NCBI GenBank assembly: GCA_027422505.1
Contig: JAPQWV010000006.1
Span: 9,910,501 to 9,974,500, forward strand
Source of the DNA: Craterostigma plantagineum
Taxonomy: Eukaryota > Streptophyta > Magnoliopsida > Lamiales > Linderniaceae
Direction: 5' to 3'
Length of the DNA: 64,000 bases
Notes under the pieces: generated by a model
Seen by the model: the letters and a program-made list of their open reading frames with translations, nothing else
The model's database searches: none
Told to the model about the DNA's origin: nothing
Shown here: positions 48,298 to 59,345 of the stretch, piece after piece
How positions within the stretch are numbered: the first letter of the stretch is position 1
Layout of the letters: each line of letters starts with the position of its first letter
Program-made: the position numbers and the translations under genes

Positions 48298-50400
48298 ATC
48301 TCCCATTGCTCCCCCTGCAAATGCTATCTCCTTTGTGGAGGATTTGAATGCACTTTCAGCTAGAACTCTCTTGTCTTGACTATATGGTGTGGATCGGATC
48401 TATGCTGTGATTCACGCCCCGATATTCGTTTCTTGATTATGTCGCAGATCTTTGAAATGTTGTTTGCATCTTGTCCTTGTCTTTTTCCGTATTTTGAAGT
48501 AGTCAAGTCTTCTCCAATCTTTTTCTTCTCAGAGCCAGAATCGTCTTCGTCGAAGGAAGTTGTTTGGTTCGTCCCCGAGAAAGCTTCTCTGGCTCCAGAA
48601 GAAGGTATACATGGGGTGCCTTTTAACATGTGCCAAAGCTCCTTTGGAATGTGACACTGTAGGTTCCAATGGAGTTCGGCTTCATCGTGGTAAGCGCGTC
48701 GGAATATTGATGGTGAGCGTGGGATGTGTTATAAAATGTGCCAAGGCTCCTTCTGAATTGATGTTTGAGTGCAGGAGAGCCCGGCTTTATAGTGGTACGC
48801 GCGGCGGAAGTTGGTGGGTGGTCCGACCTGTTTATTTATACTTGTTTGTTTATACATGTCCCCTTCTCCCCCTCATGGCGATTCGTGTTAACGAGTTCGG
48901 CATGCTTGTATAGGAGTCGAAGAAATACACAAACGACAGGTCGGTGTGGGTAATAACCAGACAGAGTCACTAAGGCAAACCGTCGCACGAAAACTCTGAG
49001 ATGCGGCAGCGAGGACAGGGCTTGATAAACCGGGGCCACTTAGGCATCCCGTTAACATCAACCTAGGCGCGTAGCTCATAGGCGATGGCCTAAAACATTT
49101 GTTGTTTTGATGTTGCAACGGCAGGACTTCCTTCCGATCATTGAAGCATGTCTTAGAATGACATGTATGCGGAAGTTCAGATCTGGTCACAAAGTCCAGA
49201 TGAGAAAAGGTGATGTGTCCTAAAAAATATAAAACTTTTAGGAAGTGAGGACACCTAGACTCGATGTGTTCAAGAAAGTTCAGTGGTGTGGGGCTAACTA
49301 CCACTTAATTCAATATCTCCCGATTCCCATTGAAGTGGTGATAGATACGTGGCTCCCCGTGATTTTATGAAACATCAGTCTATTTGGAGATCGATGAATG
49401 GGTAAGGCTCGGTTTGCATGCGCCATTGGACCAAATGAGGCGACTTCTACCCGGGAGTTGAAGAAATCAACTCCTACACCTATATGGGATGGTCCAAGTA
49501 ATTTGTGAGCTAAGGGAATTTTGTATCTTCCGCTCTTTGGTCTTATCAAGAATTGCCAAATAGGGATGTGGCTTATGGACTTGAAATCTTCACTAACACT
49601 CGGCTATGTTCCGGTGTTAGGTTCAGTTTGGTCTGACTGAACCATGGGAACCTAGAATCCATGCGTCCGTCAATTTTTGGTGAGTGCTGCTTCATCAGCA
49701 AGTTGGAGCAGGGCGGTTTAGATCATCTTCGTGTTTGTGTATGGATGTCATGCCTTTCGTAATTCTCGAACTCTTGAGGGTCGAGTTTTCAGGTAAAGTC
49801 CGTCTTGTGAGGTGGAAGCATCTAAGAGGGTTTTTCTTTCTTTTTTTTCTTTTTTTTGCTTTTCTTATTTTTTTATGTATACATATATATATATATATAT
49901 TATCGTAATAGTAGTAGATAAGTAGTATCGTAATAATAATAGATATAGGTATATGTATACGTATATGTATATGGATTAAATGAAGTTTCTCCCCCTCAAA
50001 CCGCGCACCTAAGATGTTCTCACCCTAAAAATGTATGCTCCCCTCGTAAATATGGAGTTATACTCCCCCTCAAAGCATGCACGTTTAAACATGTAAGTTC
50101 TCTCCTAATTAAATAAGCGTGAACATATTTATTTATTTTCAGATCAGATGCAAACTAAAGATATTGTTCTTTAAAAATGCATTAGAATGTACGTTTTTCG
50201 CTATTTAATACATAAAAATAGGTACTTTAACGATTCAGCTTATGTGCATACCTGAATGTTTGAGCTTGAAGTTCTTTAAGATATATGCATAGTTGAAATG
50301 TACCTATCATGGGGTATTAGACATTTCAGCTCATATGCATGCGAAAATTTAACATTTAACGTTCTTTTGAATCATGCATGTATATAATGTATCCCCCGTG
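48298..50400 (-). pseudogene. Weak 3'-ORF-like traces of a copia element
   Basis: Minus-strand fragments such as 'KSGRYKIPLAHKLLGPSHIG' and 'MFHKITGSHVSITTSMGIG' (49310..49549), and a Ser/Lys-rich piece at 48360..48629, resemble in composition and position the extra 3' ORFs of large copia elements. No domain is firmly recognised, and frames are short. The rest is AT-rich with alternating 'TATATG' repeats near 49870..49970. Confidence 0.35.
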
Positions 50401-50402
50401 TT

Positions 50403-51790
50403 TTAAAAGTAGGTATATTGTCTTTTCAGCTCAAGATGCTTACCAGTCGTGTATGTGGAGCAACCCAAGATACCATACACGCTGGGATGTTTGGCTGCAC
50501 TCGTCGCATACCAGTCATGAGTGTGGAGCAGCTCTCTTAGTACCTCCCCATGCTGGGATTCTGCAAAAACTTTATTAGGACTTTGGTACCCATTTTTGGA
50601 TGGATCCTCCCTTGTTAGCAGAAAACAAGTTAAGCACATTTGGTTCAGTATTGATCCTAAATCATCCTTTAAAGTCCTATTCAATTTGATTTGTGATTTG
50701 GGAATCCAGGTTTGGTGAACCATAGAGGGAAATGACATATCAGTGCTAGTGAATGTGTGCCTAGGTCTAGAAGATCTAAAGATTTTCTCCCTAGCCAGTC
50801 GTAGAAGGTGTCTTTCCGACTTAATCTGAACTGGATATTGTATGTAAGAATACGAGCATAAAGCATTATAAGCATCAGTAACAGGAAAACTGGTATTCCT
50901 ACGACATTAACGCGCGTCATTCACATTATAATGATAAGTGTGCGGGATTTGAGAAGTTCGTCTGCGTAAGCTTGGAACTTCTTCGTTGCACGCTTTCCTT
51001 TTGATAAGAATGGAGAGGAAAAACCTTGAACATTCTCGGCTTTAATTTTGAAAGATAATACCGATTTTCCTTTCTCCTTCGTAATCTTTTATTTGTTCCT
51101 TAGCTATTTTTAGCGCTTTGCTTTTACTTAACGTTTCAGCTTCAGTCAAAATTGACTTAGAATGATTAGTAAAAGTTTTCTCGGTTTTAGGAACGAAGAT
51201 GCTGGTTTTTGGTTTTGTTTTCTTTACCTGTTTTGAGGATGTATAACTTGAAAAATCATTGGAAACAAATAAAGATGGGGAATTTTTTTGATGTAAAATC
51301 TCTTTTGAGAGTTTTTCCTTTTCAGCTTGAAAACCTACTCTTTCAGATTCCAAGATTGCGTTCAATTCCGAAATTTTACTAGCAACCTCTGGAATTTCCC
51401 AACAAGGAGTAGGTTTTTGATAATGTAAATTATTTTCCTCGATAGAAATTAAGTTAGAAAGAGAGTTCTGATCTGTTAGACCTATGTTCGAAATAGCATT
51501 CTCTAATCGTTTAATCGTAGAGTAAAGCATACGCTGTTCCTCTAAAATGGTCTCATATTTTGATGAGAACTCATTTCGCTCAGCTTCGCAAGATCATAAA
51601 TTCTTAGTCATCTCGCAGGCCCTATTTTCACTATCTTCTTAGTTTCTAAGCTAAATTATATTTGACTTGGCGTTTGTCAAATCTTCATTAGCATAAGCTA
51701 GGCTTTCTTGTTGCTTAAGCAACACGGAGTAATTATTAGCAAGTCTTGCTTCTAATTCCTCAATTTCCTAACTTGAGCATCCATTGAGAT
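50403..51790 (-). pseudogene. Copia-C coiled-coil gag part and protease trace
   Basis: From 51790 to 51042 the minus strand gives a heptad-rich segment ('IEELEARLANNYSVLLKQQE', 'MLYSTIKRLENAI', 'ISELNAILESERVGFQAEKE'), equivalent to the coiled-coil region of copia-B. A Lys/Ser-rich stretch follows. Near 50500..50450 there is 'GCSTYTTGKHL', equivalent to the protease-adjacent 'GCSTHMTG' of copia-B, but without its catalytic Asp. The N-terminal gag and everything after protease are missing. Confidence 0.7.
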
Positions 51791-51799
51791 TAAATTGAT

Positions 51800-52938
51800 A
51801 TCAATTAATTAATAAAAATTAACTTTAAAACTAAAATGGCTTTTGGAAATTCAGTGTCGAAAAGTTTGTTTACTTGAGAAGTATCGTGAAGTATCGAAGA
51901 AAGTCGGTGTCGAAAAGTTTTGGTGTGCACCGACAAATTTTGTGATGATTTCGGAAACTTCGAGAAAATGACCAGAACTTTTTCAATAATTTGCCAATGA
52001 TGTCCTAAGTTGATTTGTGGATGTAAATGATCGTTGACACGTTTTGTGGATTTGCTTTAAAGAAACAAATTTACAAAAACGTCTACACCGAAAATTTTGG
52101 ATCAATGAAAAAAATAGAAAATTTTGAAAGATTTTTTTTTAAATTCAAGTACTGTAGCGTTTCGGGCACTGTAGCAGTTCCGGGCGAATTGCTACAGTGA
52201 ACCGCACGAATTGCTACAGTGAGTATGACGAATTTGCTACAGTTAATTTGTGAAAATCATTTGCAATCGGGCGATTAGATTGAATTGCTACTGTGTTTCG
52301 GGTGCTACAGTGAAGGCTACAGTGTTTCGGGCGAAACTGGTACAGTGAAAATTTGCAATCGGGCAATTAGATTGAATTGCTACAGTGTTTCGGACGCTAC
52401 AGTGGAATGCTACAATGTATCGAACTGCACAGTGAATTTCTTTATTTTTTTAAATCAGTCCACTATCGGGTGTTGACCAGTCAAGTTTCGGGTGTTGACC
52501 AGTCGAGTTTTGAGTTTGACCAGTCAAAATTGGATTAACTAGTCATTTCAGGTGTTGACCAGTCCACTTTCGGGTTTGACCAGCCAAATTCGGGTTTGAC
52601 CAGTCAGTTTCGCCCGAAACTGAAAAAAAACGCTCGAAACTGAATGAAGACGCCCGAAACTGAATAAAAACGCCCAGAATAAGGTACTGTAGCAATCTAG
52701 ACTGAAAACTAACGAAAAAAACAGATCGATTTCTACCCAAAAACTCACCCAAATTAACTGAAAAAAGTTGGGCAATCACTTCAAATCACTCGAAAACAAC
52801 CTAATTACCTCTTGAGCTTACAAAATCAGTAAAATCAACTCAAAAACTCAAGATATTGCAGAAATTCGAACCCAAAAGAAATAACCAAAAATTTCACAAA
52901 TCTCACTCAAATCCAAACGTGTTTGATCTGATACCACT
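51800..52938. other. Copia-C leader with GCTACAGTG repeats
   Basis: Untranslated leader between primer-binding site and gag part. It has at least ten copies of CTACAGTG or its complement CACTGTAGC (52150..52440). There are also repeated 'GACCAGTC' (52460..52610) and 'CGCCCGAAACTGA' (52610..52680) units. Confidence 0.7.
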
Positions 52939-53280
52939 TGTTGGACCCTATTCTATCCAACAATACCGACCTATGACGATTCACCACGCTAATGATAAAA
53001 GATTTAAAGATCAAACGTGGGGTGGGTTAGTGTAGACGATGGGAGCTTTGAAAATGCTTTGTTTTACTATTCAACACACACACAACTCACACATACTACA
53101 CCGAAAACACACACCCTAATGAAATAGGATTTGGGGGTATATATACCACATTAGTTGGTATATTATACCCCTAGTAACTAAGAACTAGAATATTACAAAC
53201 TAGCTCATAGTTAATTAAATACAAACCAACTAAGATAAACACAATGAAATTGAACACTATAAAATATTCCTAACTGAGGA

Positions 53281-54250
53281 CGATTATCATTTCCTAGTGA
53301 GTAAGCATCCATGTCTTCTTCGAGTTGAAGTAGGATCTTCGTTTGTTGTTTTGATGTCTTGAACTGATGTGATGTGCTTCACAAATAGCGTTTGACTCAA
53401 TCTTTAAAGTTTGATCAAAAATTAATTCGTCGAGAAAAATTTTCCCTCTTACTGTTCTCATGCGAGATAGTATGTCAGCGAAAAATTTTACGAGCGAGAA
53501 AAATTGCTCAAAATCTTTTGGTCGAGAAAAAAATTTGGATCGCGAATTTATTTCGAGCGCGGAGAAACAGTATTGTTTAAAAAGTTTCTCGCTGGGTCAA
53601 AATAAATTCGTTGACTGCAGAAGTTTCTCGGGCACAAAAAGTTTTCACTTAGTCAAACTGACGAGTCTGACCGAAAAATTTTCGACAGTAAGTTTTACGC
53701 ACAGAAAGTCAAAATTGATCTTTGTCGAAGAAGTTTTTCGCTAATTAATGCTCGAGAAAATTTTCAACTAAAGTCGTTCTTGACAGAAACGAATTTAGGT
53801 CTGAATCGTATTCTGATCGAGAAAAATTCTCGCGCAGAGTTTTTCGATTGAGAAATTAATCTGATCGAAGAATCTAGCGAGAAAAATTTAATATGATCGC
53901 AAAAAATACAGAATACAATAAACACTGATTCAAGCAAAGATGATGAATTAGACCGTGAAATTACACCTATCTGCTCGAAATCAACTACTGACTACGCACG
54001 AACAGGCAATTAAACACGTCATGAAGCAAAATATGCTAAATCGAAGTTCAAACAGCTATAGATCTAATTGCGATCAACTTATATCACTAAGACGAGCACA
54101 TAATCATCAAATTCAAGTCAAATAAGCACAGAATTGAGCTATTAGATCGAAATTGAATTTCGCGCCAAAACTGTTCTTCGATGAACAATGTCAGAATTAA
54201 AATTTCGATCCAATTCTAACAATTTTCGATTCAAAACAGAACGAATCTAC
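53281..54250. other. Copia-B leader
   Basis: AT-rich untranslated region between the primer-binding site and the gag start codon (Met at 53312, minus strand). It is dense in 'CGAGAAAAATTTT'-type motifs similar to those at 32700..34030, so both ends of copia-B share this composition. Confidence 0.65.
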
Positions 54251-54262
54251 TCTGATACCAAT

Positions 54263-54619
54263 TGTTAGGTCCTAATTAATCAACTCTATGATCCCAGGCA
54301 TGAATTCTAAAGGACTCGATAAGAATTGCATAGAATAAGATTTCGATCGAAAACCTTCTTGGAGAGCTTTTGAGAGAATCTCGAGTAGTGAGAGAAGATA
54401 TTTTTGTTTTTCTCTCTAGAAATCGAATTGCAAGCCTTTCGGATCAAATTCTAAAATCTTCTCTATTAGCTCAATGTTTGTACATCTATTTATACCAAAC
54501 AAGCTTGGTATAAATTATAAACTGAGTCCTAAACTAAGGACAACTATACATCAAGCCCCTAATTACAAGGACATAGGACATGTAATTAAATAAATGCACA
54601 ACTAAAATCGTATTTTACA
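54263..54619 (-). repeat. Copia-B LTR (5' LTR of the minus-strand element)
   Basis: A 357-bp match to 30223..30572. The primer-binding complement TCTGATACCA ends two bases before it, and the target duplication GTTAC follows it. Confidence 0.93.
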
Positions 54620-54699
54620 GTTACCGACTATTATTTCCGACTACACGTGTAGTCGCTACATTTTTTAACCTAAGTCGCAGCTCACCGCTTCCTCAGTTC

Positions 54700-55240
54700 C
54701 AAATCTCATCTCTACCTCTCTTCTTTCTCCCCCACGTCGCCACTGCAACCTGCCACCTCCTCGCGACATCCCTAGCTGCGCCACGTCAGATCCGCCGCCC
54801 ACTCCTCGTCGCGCCTTGTCCTCGCCGCCGCCGCTTCGTCGCCGCCCTCAGATCCGCACCGCATCCCGACCTCGCCGGGCCAGCTCCCGCGACAGCCCTA
54901 GCCGCGCCACGTCAGATCCGCACCCCCCCTCCTTGCCGCGCGTCGTGGTCGCCGCGCCACCTCCTCGCCGCTTCCTCGCTGCCCTCAAATCCACGCCGCC
55001 CCTCCTCGCCGTGCCCCACTGCTCTGCGCCGCCCAGCCCTCGCGACAGCACTAGCCGCGCCACCAGCCTCGACAGCCGCCGCCACCGCCCCGCTTATCGG
55101 CACCGCCCTCTTATCCCGCCACCCTCTGACCCGTGCCGCCCTCTGATCTGCGCCGTCCAGCTCTCGCGACAGCCCTAGTCGCGCTGCCACTAGCCGACCT
55201 CCGCGCTGCCCAGCCCCGTTGCACCGTGCCCATTCATTGG
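54700..55240 (+). other. GC-rich block in the CACTA 5' part
   Basis: A sharp change to very GC-rich sequence with imperfect repeats of 'CGCGACAGCCCTAGCCGCGCC' type (up to three clear copies) and 'CAGATCCGC'. Open frames on both strands (for example 54816..55178) give Pro/Arg/Ser-rich products with no domain, so coding is doubtful. It precedes the transposase and may be its leader and promoter region. Confidence 0.6.
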
Positions 55241-55461
55241 GGTATGCCATTTTATTTGCCTTTGTTAACTTGGGTTTGAATCGATTTGATTAATTGATTT
55301 TATCCGCATTTACTATTGGTCTTGCCGATCGATGTAGGTTAATTGCTAGATATGTTGTCGATTAATCGCAGCCGTACGTATTAGTCGTCGTGATAAATAA
55401 GATTTAATATTTAATTATCTCTATTTATTGGTTTTGTTGTGCAGTTGTCCCATTGAATTCG

Positions 55462-57540
55462 TACAGACAATGGATGTACGATCAATGGGACGGAAATTGG
55501 TTAAAACCTGAATATGTAGAGGGAGTGAAATAATTCGTTGAGTGGGCTCTTAATCCAACTCGTTTCATATCCTATGGAAGAATACGGTGTCTCTGTAATA
55601 TTTCCTGGAATAACCAATATAAATCCCCAGATGATGTCTACTTACAAGTATGAATTTCGACCAAATTACTATACTTGGGGGTTACATGGTGAAAATTATG
55701 ACGTGGGTAGTTCATTGAGACAAGCTCACAATTGTCATTTTTCAGATATGATAGTTGATGGGTTCGGTGGAAATAATGAGAATTACTTTTACGGGCACTC
55801 ACAGGGTAGCAATCGAATTATGGATAATTCAGATTCGAAAATAGAACATACGAAGAAGAACCACGAGCGATGACAAGAGATTTTTTTGAATTGTTGAAAT
55901 CTGTTGAACGTCCTATTTACGATGGCTGTAAAATGACTCTTCTTGTTGTTGCTTCTAGAGTTCTCAACATTAAGTGTGAGTATTATTTGCCACTTAGAGC
56001 TGTTGATGCTTGGACGTCATTGATGAAGGATGTGTTACCGAATGATAATATTACTGTTGACACATTCTATAGAACAAAAAAATATTGAAAGGTCTTCGAA
56101 TGCCCTCTCAGTTCATCGATGTATGCATTAATGGGTGCATGCTCTATTGGAAAGATCACGAGAATGACGATTCTTGTTGGCGTTGCCTTGAGACAAGATA
56201 TCGTAGTACTCGCCGCGGACGTAGAGTTAGTAAGAAGAGGCTTATATATTTTCCATTGACTCCAATGTTGCAGCGGTTGTATGCCACAAAAAACATCTCA
56301 AAGAATATGTTGTGGCATCATGAGAATCCTAGATATGATGGAGTAATGTCTCATCCTTGTCATGGATCGGAATGGCTTGATTTCAATGGCATGTATCCTG
56401 ATTTTGCAGGTGAGCCACGTAATGTGCGATTAGGTCTTTGCACGGATTGATTTGCACCACACGGTAAGAGCGACAGTACGTACTCCTGTTGGCCAGTAAT
56501 AATAACCCCATATAATACCTCATGGATGTGTATGAAGAGATATTTCTTAATATGTTAGTTCCAGGACCTCGCAGCCCTAAGGGAAATCTGGATATATATT
56601 TGCGTCCGCTGATTGACGAGCTCAATCAGTTATGGGATGTTGGCGAGTCGACCAACGATAGTTCTTGTAAACAAAATTCACTATGCGTGCCGCTCTTCTG
56701 TGGACAATAAATGACTTTCCTGCGTATGGTATGCTATCCGGTTGGAGAACGACACCTCCGGGAAAGTATGCATGTCCGATTTGTATGGAGGACACTCACT
56801 CTTTCTCATTACACCATGGCAAGAAGTTCTCGTGGTTTGACTGTCATAGAATTTTTTTGCCACGTGATCACGTTTTTAGAAAGAATAGAAAGAACTTTAA
56901 AAAAAATGTCGTGGAGTCTAATGGGCCGGCCGAGAGAGTCGATGGACATATTTTATCAGAGATTGTCTCATCAATTCCGAAAACAGAAGATGAAGAGCAT
57001 AATGGGCAAGTTTATCATCTTAATTGGCTTAAGCAAAGTTTAGTTTGGGAACTTCCGTACTGGAAGAACTTGAAGATAAGGCATAACTTGAAAAAAATGT
57101 GTTCGAACAAATTATATGGGCCGTTATGGGAGTTCCTGGTAAGATGTAGCAATTTATTGTAATAGGCCAAGTTTGAATTTATCAGAAGTCTGTGGGCGTG
57201 ATGGTTCGGTGAGACTCAAAATGCCAAAGGCTAGTTTTGTGTTGAGCAAACAAGAAAGATTTTGGAAATGGCTTAAGGAATTAAAATTTCCGGACGGGTG
57301 GGGTTCGCGAGTATTTGCAGTCGTTGTGTGAATGTAGAATCTGGCAATATGTTTGGATGGAAAAGTCACGACTGTCATGTATTCATGGAAAAATTGATGC
57401 CAGTTGCCTTTTGACATTTGTTACCTTCGAATGTGTGGAAATCATTGACCGAATTAAGTCAGTTATTTCGCAACTTGTGCGCAAAATCGTTGTCAGTCGA
57501 TGAAGCATCCAGACTTGAGAAGAAGGAGAAGATGGTAAGT
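55462..57540 (+). pseudogene. TNP2-type CACTA transposase
   Basis: The plus strand opens with 'RQWMYDQWDGNWLKPEYVEG', the transposase-associated domain, with in-frame stops. TNP2 follows: 'ERPIYDGCKMTLLVVASRVL', 'CINGCMLYWKDHENDDSCW', 'MLWHHENPRYDGVMSHPCHG', 'VPGPRSPKGNLDIYLRPLID', 'TINDFPAYGMLSGW' and 'CPICMEDTHSF..HHGKKFSWFDCHR'. A DUF4218 trace ('WKSHDCHVFMEKLMPVA', 'LPSNVWKSLTELSQLFRNLC', 'SVDEASRLE') lies at ~57340..57530. TNP2 is the catalytic protein that cuts CACTA ends in the nucleus. At least five stops or frameshifts interrupt it, so the element can only move, if at all, with a helper. Confidence 0.93.
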
Positions 57541-57789
57541 AGATGTCATTTTTTTTATGGTTTTTGGATTGAATATGTTGAACTGAGATCATTGTTATTA
57601 CTATGTGTTGTGGAATGAGATATTTGATTTCTATGTTGGGTTATGGTGTTGCAAAGAATGGTTGAAAAATATAGGTTGGTCATTTTATAGGGGAGGTTCT
57701 ATCGAAATTTTCTTATTCTTTCACATCACTTGTGTTCTTGATTGTTAACATGCGGATTTTAATGCGAATAAGGCATCTAATCCATCCAT

Positions 57790-58015
57790 ATCCGACGCAC
57801 AAGCTTTCTATGAGGTTTCTGGAGGTTATACGAGGTTCAAAAACGTACCCGGCATGGGTAACGCGTCGAACCTCTTCTATGAGACACCTACGGAGCCATC
57901 CCTATCGAGCGCCAATAACTATGTGCCTTCTCGAGCAGAGCTTGAAGCATTGAAGAAGAACTACACTGAGGTCAGTCAGTTCCTTGAGCACTTGGGTTTT
58001 CGTAGAGAGTGGTTC
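57790..58015 (+). pseudogene. Possible second CACTA ORF, 3' exon remnant
   Basis: The plus frame reads 'DAQAFYEVSGGYTRFKNVPG', 'SNLFYETPTEPSLSS', then 'NNYVPSRAELEALKKN' and 'VSQFLEHLGF', a mostly open stretch. Composition and position are compatible with the C-terminal part of the TNPA/Ptta-type accessory protein encoded downstream of TNP2 in CACTA elements, but the match is weak. Confidence 0.4.
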
Positions 58016-58259
58016 GGACGCAGTGGATGATACGCAGACATGTGCCACGATGACTTCCCAGACGGCGGTAGCTCCGGCCATGGCATGGCGTAGTTTAGTC
58101 TCGTTCGGTTTATTAAGTTGGGACGACTTTTTATTATATTATATATTCGACCTTTTATTATTTTATGTATTAGACCTTTCGACGTCTTTAATTCTAGTGG
58201 ATTCTGGTCTATTTGGATTTTCTAATATGTTTTTTTAATATATATTTTAAATAATTAAA

Positions 58260-58743
58260 TAGCGAAACCAAAAAAAGAAAATCCTACATGGCAACTACAA
58301 AAGGGGTCGCTAAACTAGCCGCTAGAGAAATTACGTAGTCGTCGTGTCACGGAGTATTCCGACTAGAACTGTAGTCACTAGAGTTCCGACTACCACTATA
58401 GTCGCAAAAGTAGTCGCTAAAGAGCGGCTACAAGTTAGTCGGAAAATAGTCGGAATATGGCAACTAGGTGTTGGTCGCATTTTAGTCGCTACTGTTGGTC
58501 GCATTTTAGTCGCAAAATAGCGACTACAATTTCAGTCGTTGTACTCGGTATAATACCGACTAGCACATGCAGTCACATGTGGTCGGAAGCGGCGGCTGAC
58601 TAGCAACTACAGCTCGTTTAGCGACAGGCGTTATAGCGACTAACTTTGTAGTCGGAATATCAATCGATATTCATTTTAGCGACTACGTATATCCTTTTAG
58701 CGACTAATATATGTAGTCGGTAAACTGCAGTTTTTTTGTAGTG
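58260..58743. repeat. CACTA right subterminal motif array
   Basis: More than twenty copies of GCGACTA/TAGTCGC or CCGACTA/TAGTCGG variants in both orientations over ~430 bp, ending at the terminal inverted repeat. Such arrays bind the accessory transposase protein in En/Spm. Confidence 0.85.
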
Positions 58744-59050
58744 TGTCACAGCGGTACGCGCATTTAGTTTTGTACGCTTTATTAGTGACACATTCTACCT
58801 ATTTGGAGCAATACACGATATTAATTGTAATAACTGGCTGGTAGTGATGAATGAAGACATGGAGTCTCTACACAAAAATGGTATTTGGATTTTTGTGCCG
58901 CCGCCGAAGAAAAACGAAATTAACGGATGTAAGTGGGTCTTCAAGAAGAAAGAAGGTTTATCTGGTTCTGACGATACAAGGTATAAGGCACGATAAGTTA
59001 CGAAAAGCTATAGTCAGGTACAAGATGTTAATTTTAATTATGTATTTTCA
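58744..59050 (+). pseudogene. Copia-A reverse transcriptase, first part
   Basis: Pol of copia-A resumes right after the CACTA duplication, with 'MNEDMESLHKNGIW' and then 'CKWVFKKKEGLSG' and 'RYKAR' in one frame, ending at 'VNFNYVFS'. The same residues resume at 61753 after the second insertion. Stops are present. Confidence 0.85.
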
Positions 59051-59154
59051 GGAACCGAAAGCAAAACCATTTCACGCATTCACATAAATTTATGCATTTG
59101 CATAATTAGTTTTATGATATGCATATAGTTAAAGATCATAATTAGAGGTGAAAA

Positions 59155-59345
59155 ATGTGTTTCGGGTCGTGAACTACGTTTCGCGAATGAACGGTGATTT
59201 TGTTTAGCGGGTGAACAGTAACTTCGCTAAGTGAATAGTATCTTCGCGGGTGAACAGTCACTTCGCGAGTGAACAGTGAATTCGCGAACTAAACAGTGAA
59301 TTCGCGAAGTGAACAATGATTTCGCGAATGAATAGTAATTTTAGA
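59155..59345 (+). repeat. TTCGCG(A/G)..GAACAGTGA tandem repeat
   Basis: About eight diverged copies of a 19..23-bp unit centred on TTCGCGAAGTGAACAGTGA. Confidence 0.85.

Larger units (their letters stand above)
45639..53275 (-). mobile_element. Copia-C: deleted Ty1/copia element inside copia-B gag
   Basis: LTRs 45639..45965 and 52939..53275 both start TGTTGGACCCTATTCTATCC and run in parallel to 'AAATTGAACACT', differing by about a 10-bp indel near the end. The flanking duplication is GAGGA (45634..45638 and 53276..53280). ATCTGATACCACT beside the right LTR is the complement of a TGGTATCAGAT primer site, and ATCTCCCCCTTAG beside the left LTR is the polypurine tract in complement, so it runs on the minus strand. 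The interior has a long non-coding leader, a coiled-coil gag part, a protease-like trace and little else; integrase, reverse transcriptase and RNase H were not found. Confidence 0.9.
30223..54619 (-). mobile_element. Copia-B: large Ty1/copia element with extra 3' ORF, minus strand
   Basis: LTRs 30223..30572 and 54263..54619 share TGTTAGGTCCTAATTAATCA at one end and ATCGTATT(C/T)TACA at the other, flanked by the 5-bp duplication GTTAC (30218..30222 and 54620..54624). TCTGATACCA (54251..54260), the complement of TGGTATCAGA, is the primer-binding site next to the right LTR. TCTCCCCCTT after the left LTR is the polypurine tract in complement, so the element runs right to left. Order: leader, gag, coiled-coil region, protease, integrase, reverse transcriptase, RNase H, then a long 3' region with an extra ORF. 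Own length is ~13.8 kb after removing copia-C and a solo LTR, fitting the large SIRE-like group. Confidence 0.93.
29957..58743 (+). mobile_element. CACTA (En/Spm) transposon, 28.8 kb including nested elements
   Basis: The left end CACTACAAAAAAAGACGCG and right end, complement CACTACAAAAAAACTGCAG, form 13-bp-plus inverted termini. The target duplication is TGT (29954..29956 and 58744..58746), the 3-bp size typical of CACTA elements. Subterminal regions (29970..30215, 54625..54690, 58300..58735) are dense in GCGACTA/TAGTCGC and CCGACTA/TAGTCGG motifs, as expected for transposase-binding sites. The element encodes a TNP2-type transposase remnant. Own length without copia-B is about 4.4 kb. It split the pol gene of copia-A between integrase and reverse transcriptase. 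Confidence 0.95.

Noticed and set aside
48888..49304. 138-codon minus-strand frame as a gene
   Set aside because: No motif, and it lies inside retroelement-derived sequence out of frame with neighbouring traces.
54816..55250. Pro/Arg-rich proteins on both strands
   Set aside because: Overlapping open frames on opposite strands in GC-rich repeats with no domain; stop codons are simply rare here.
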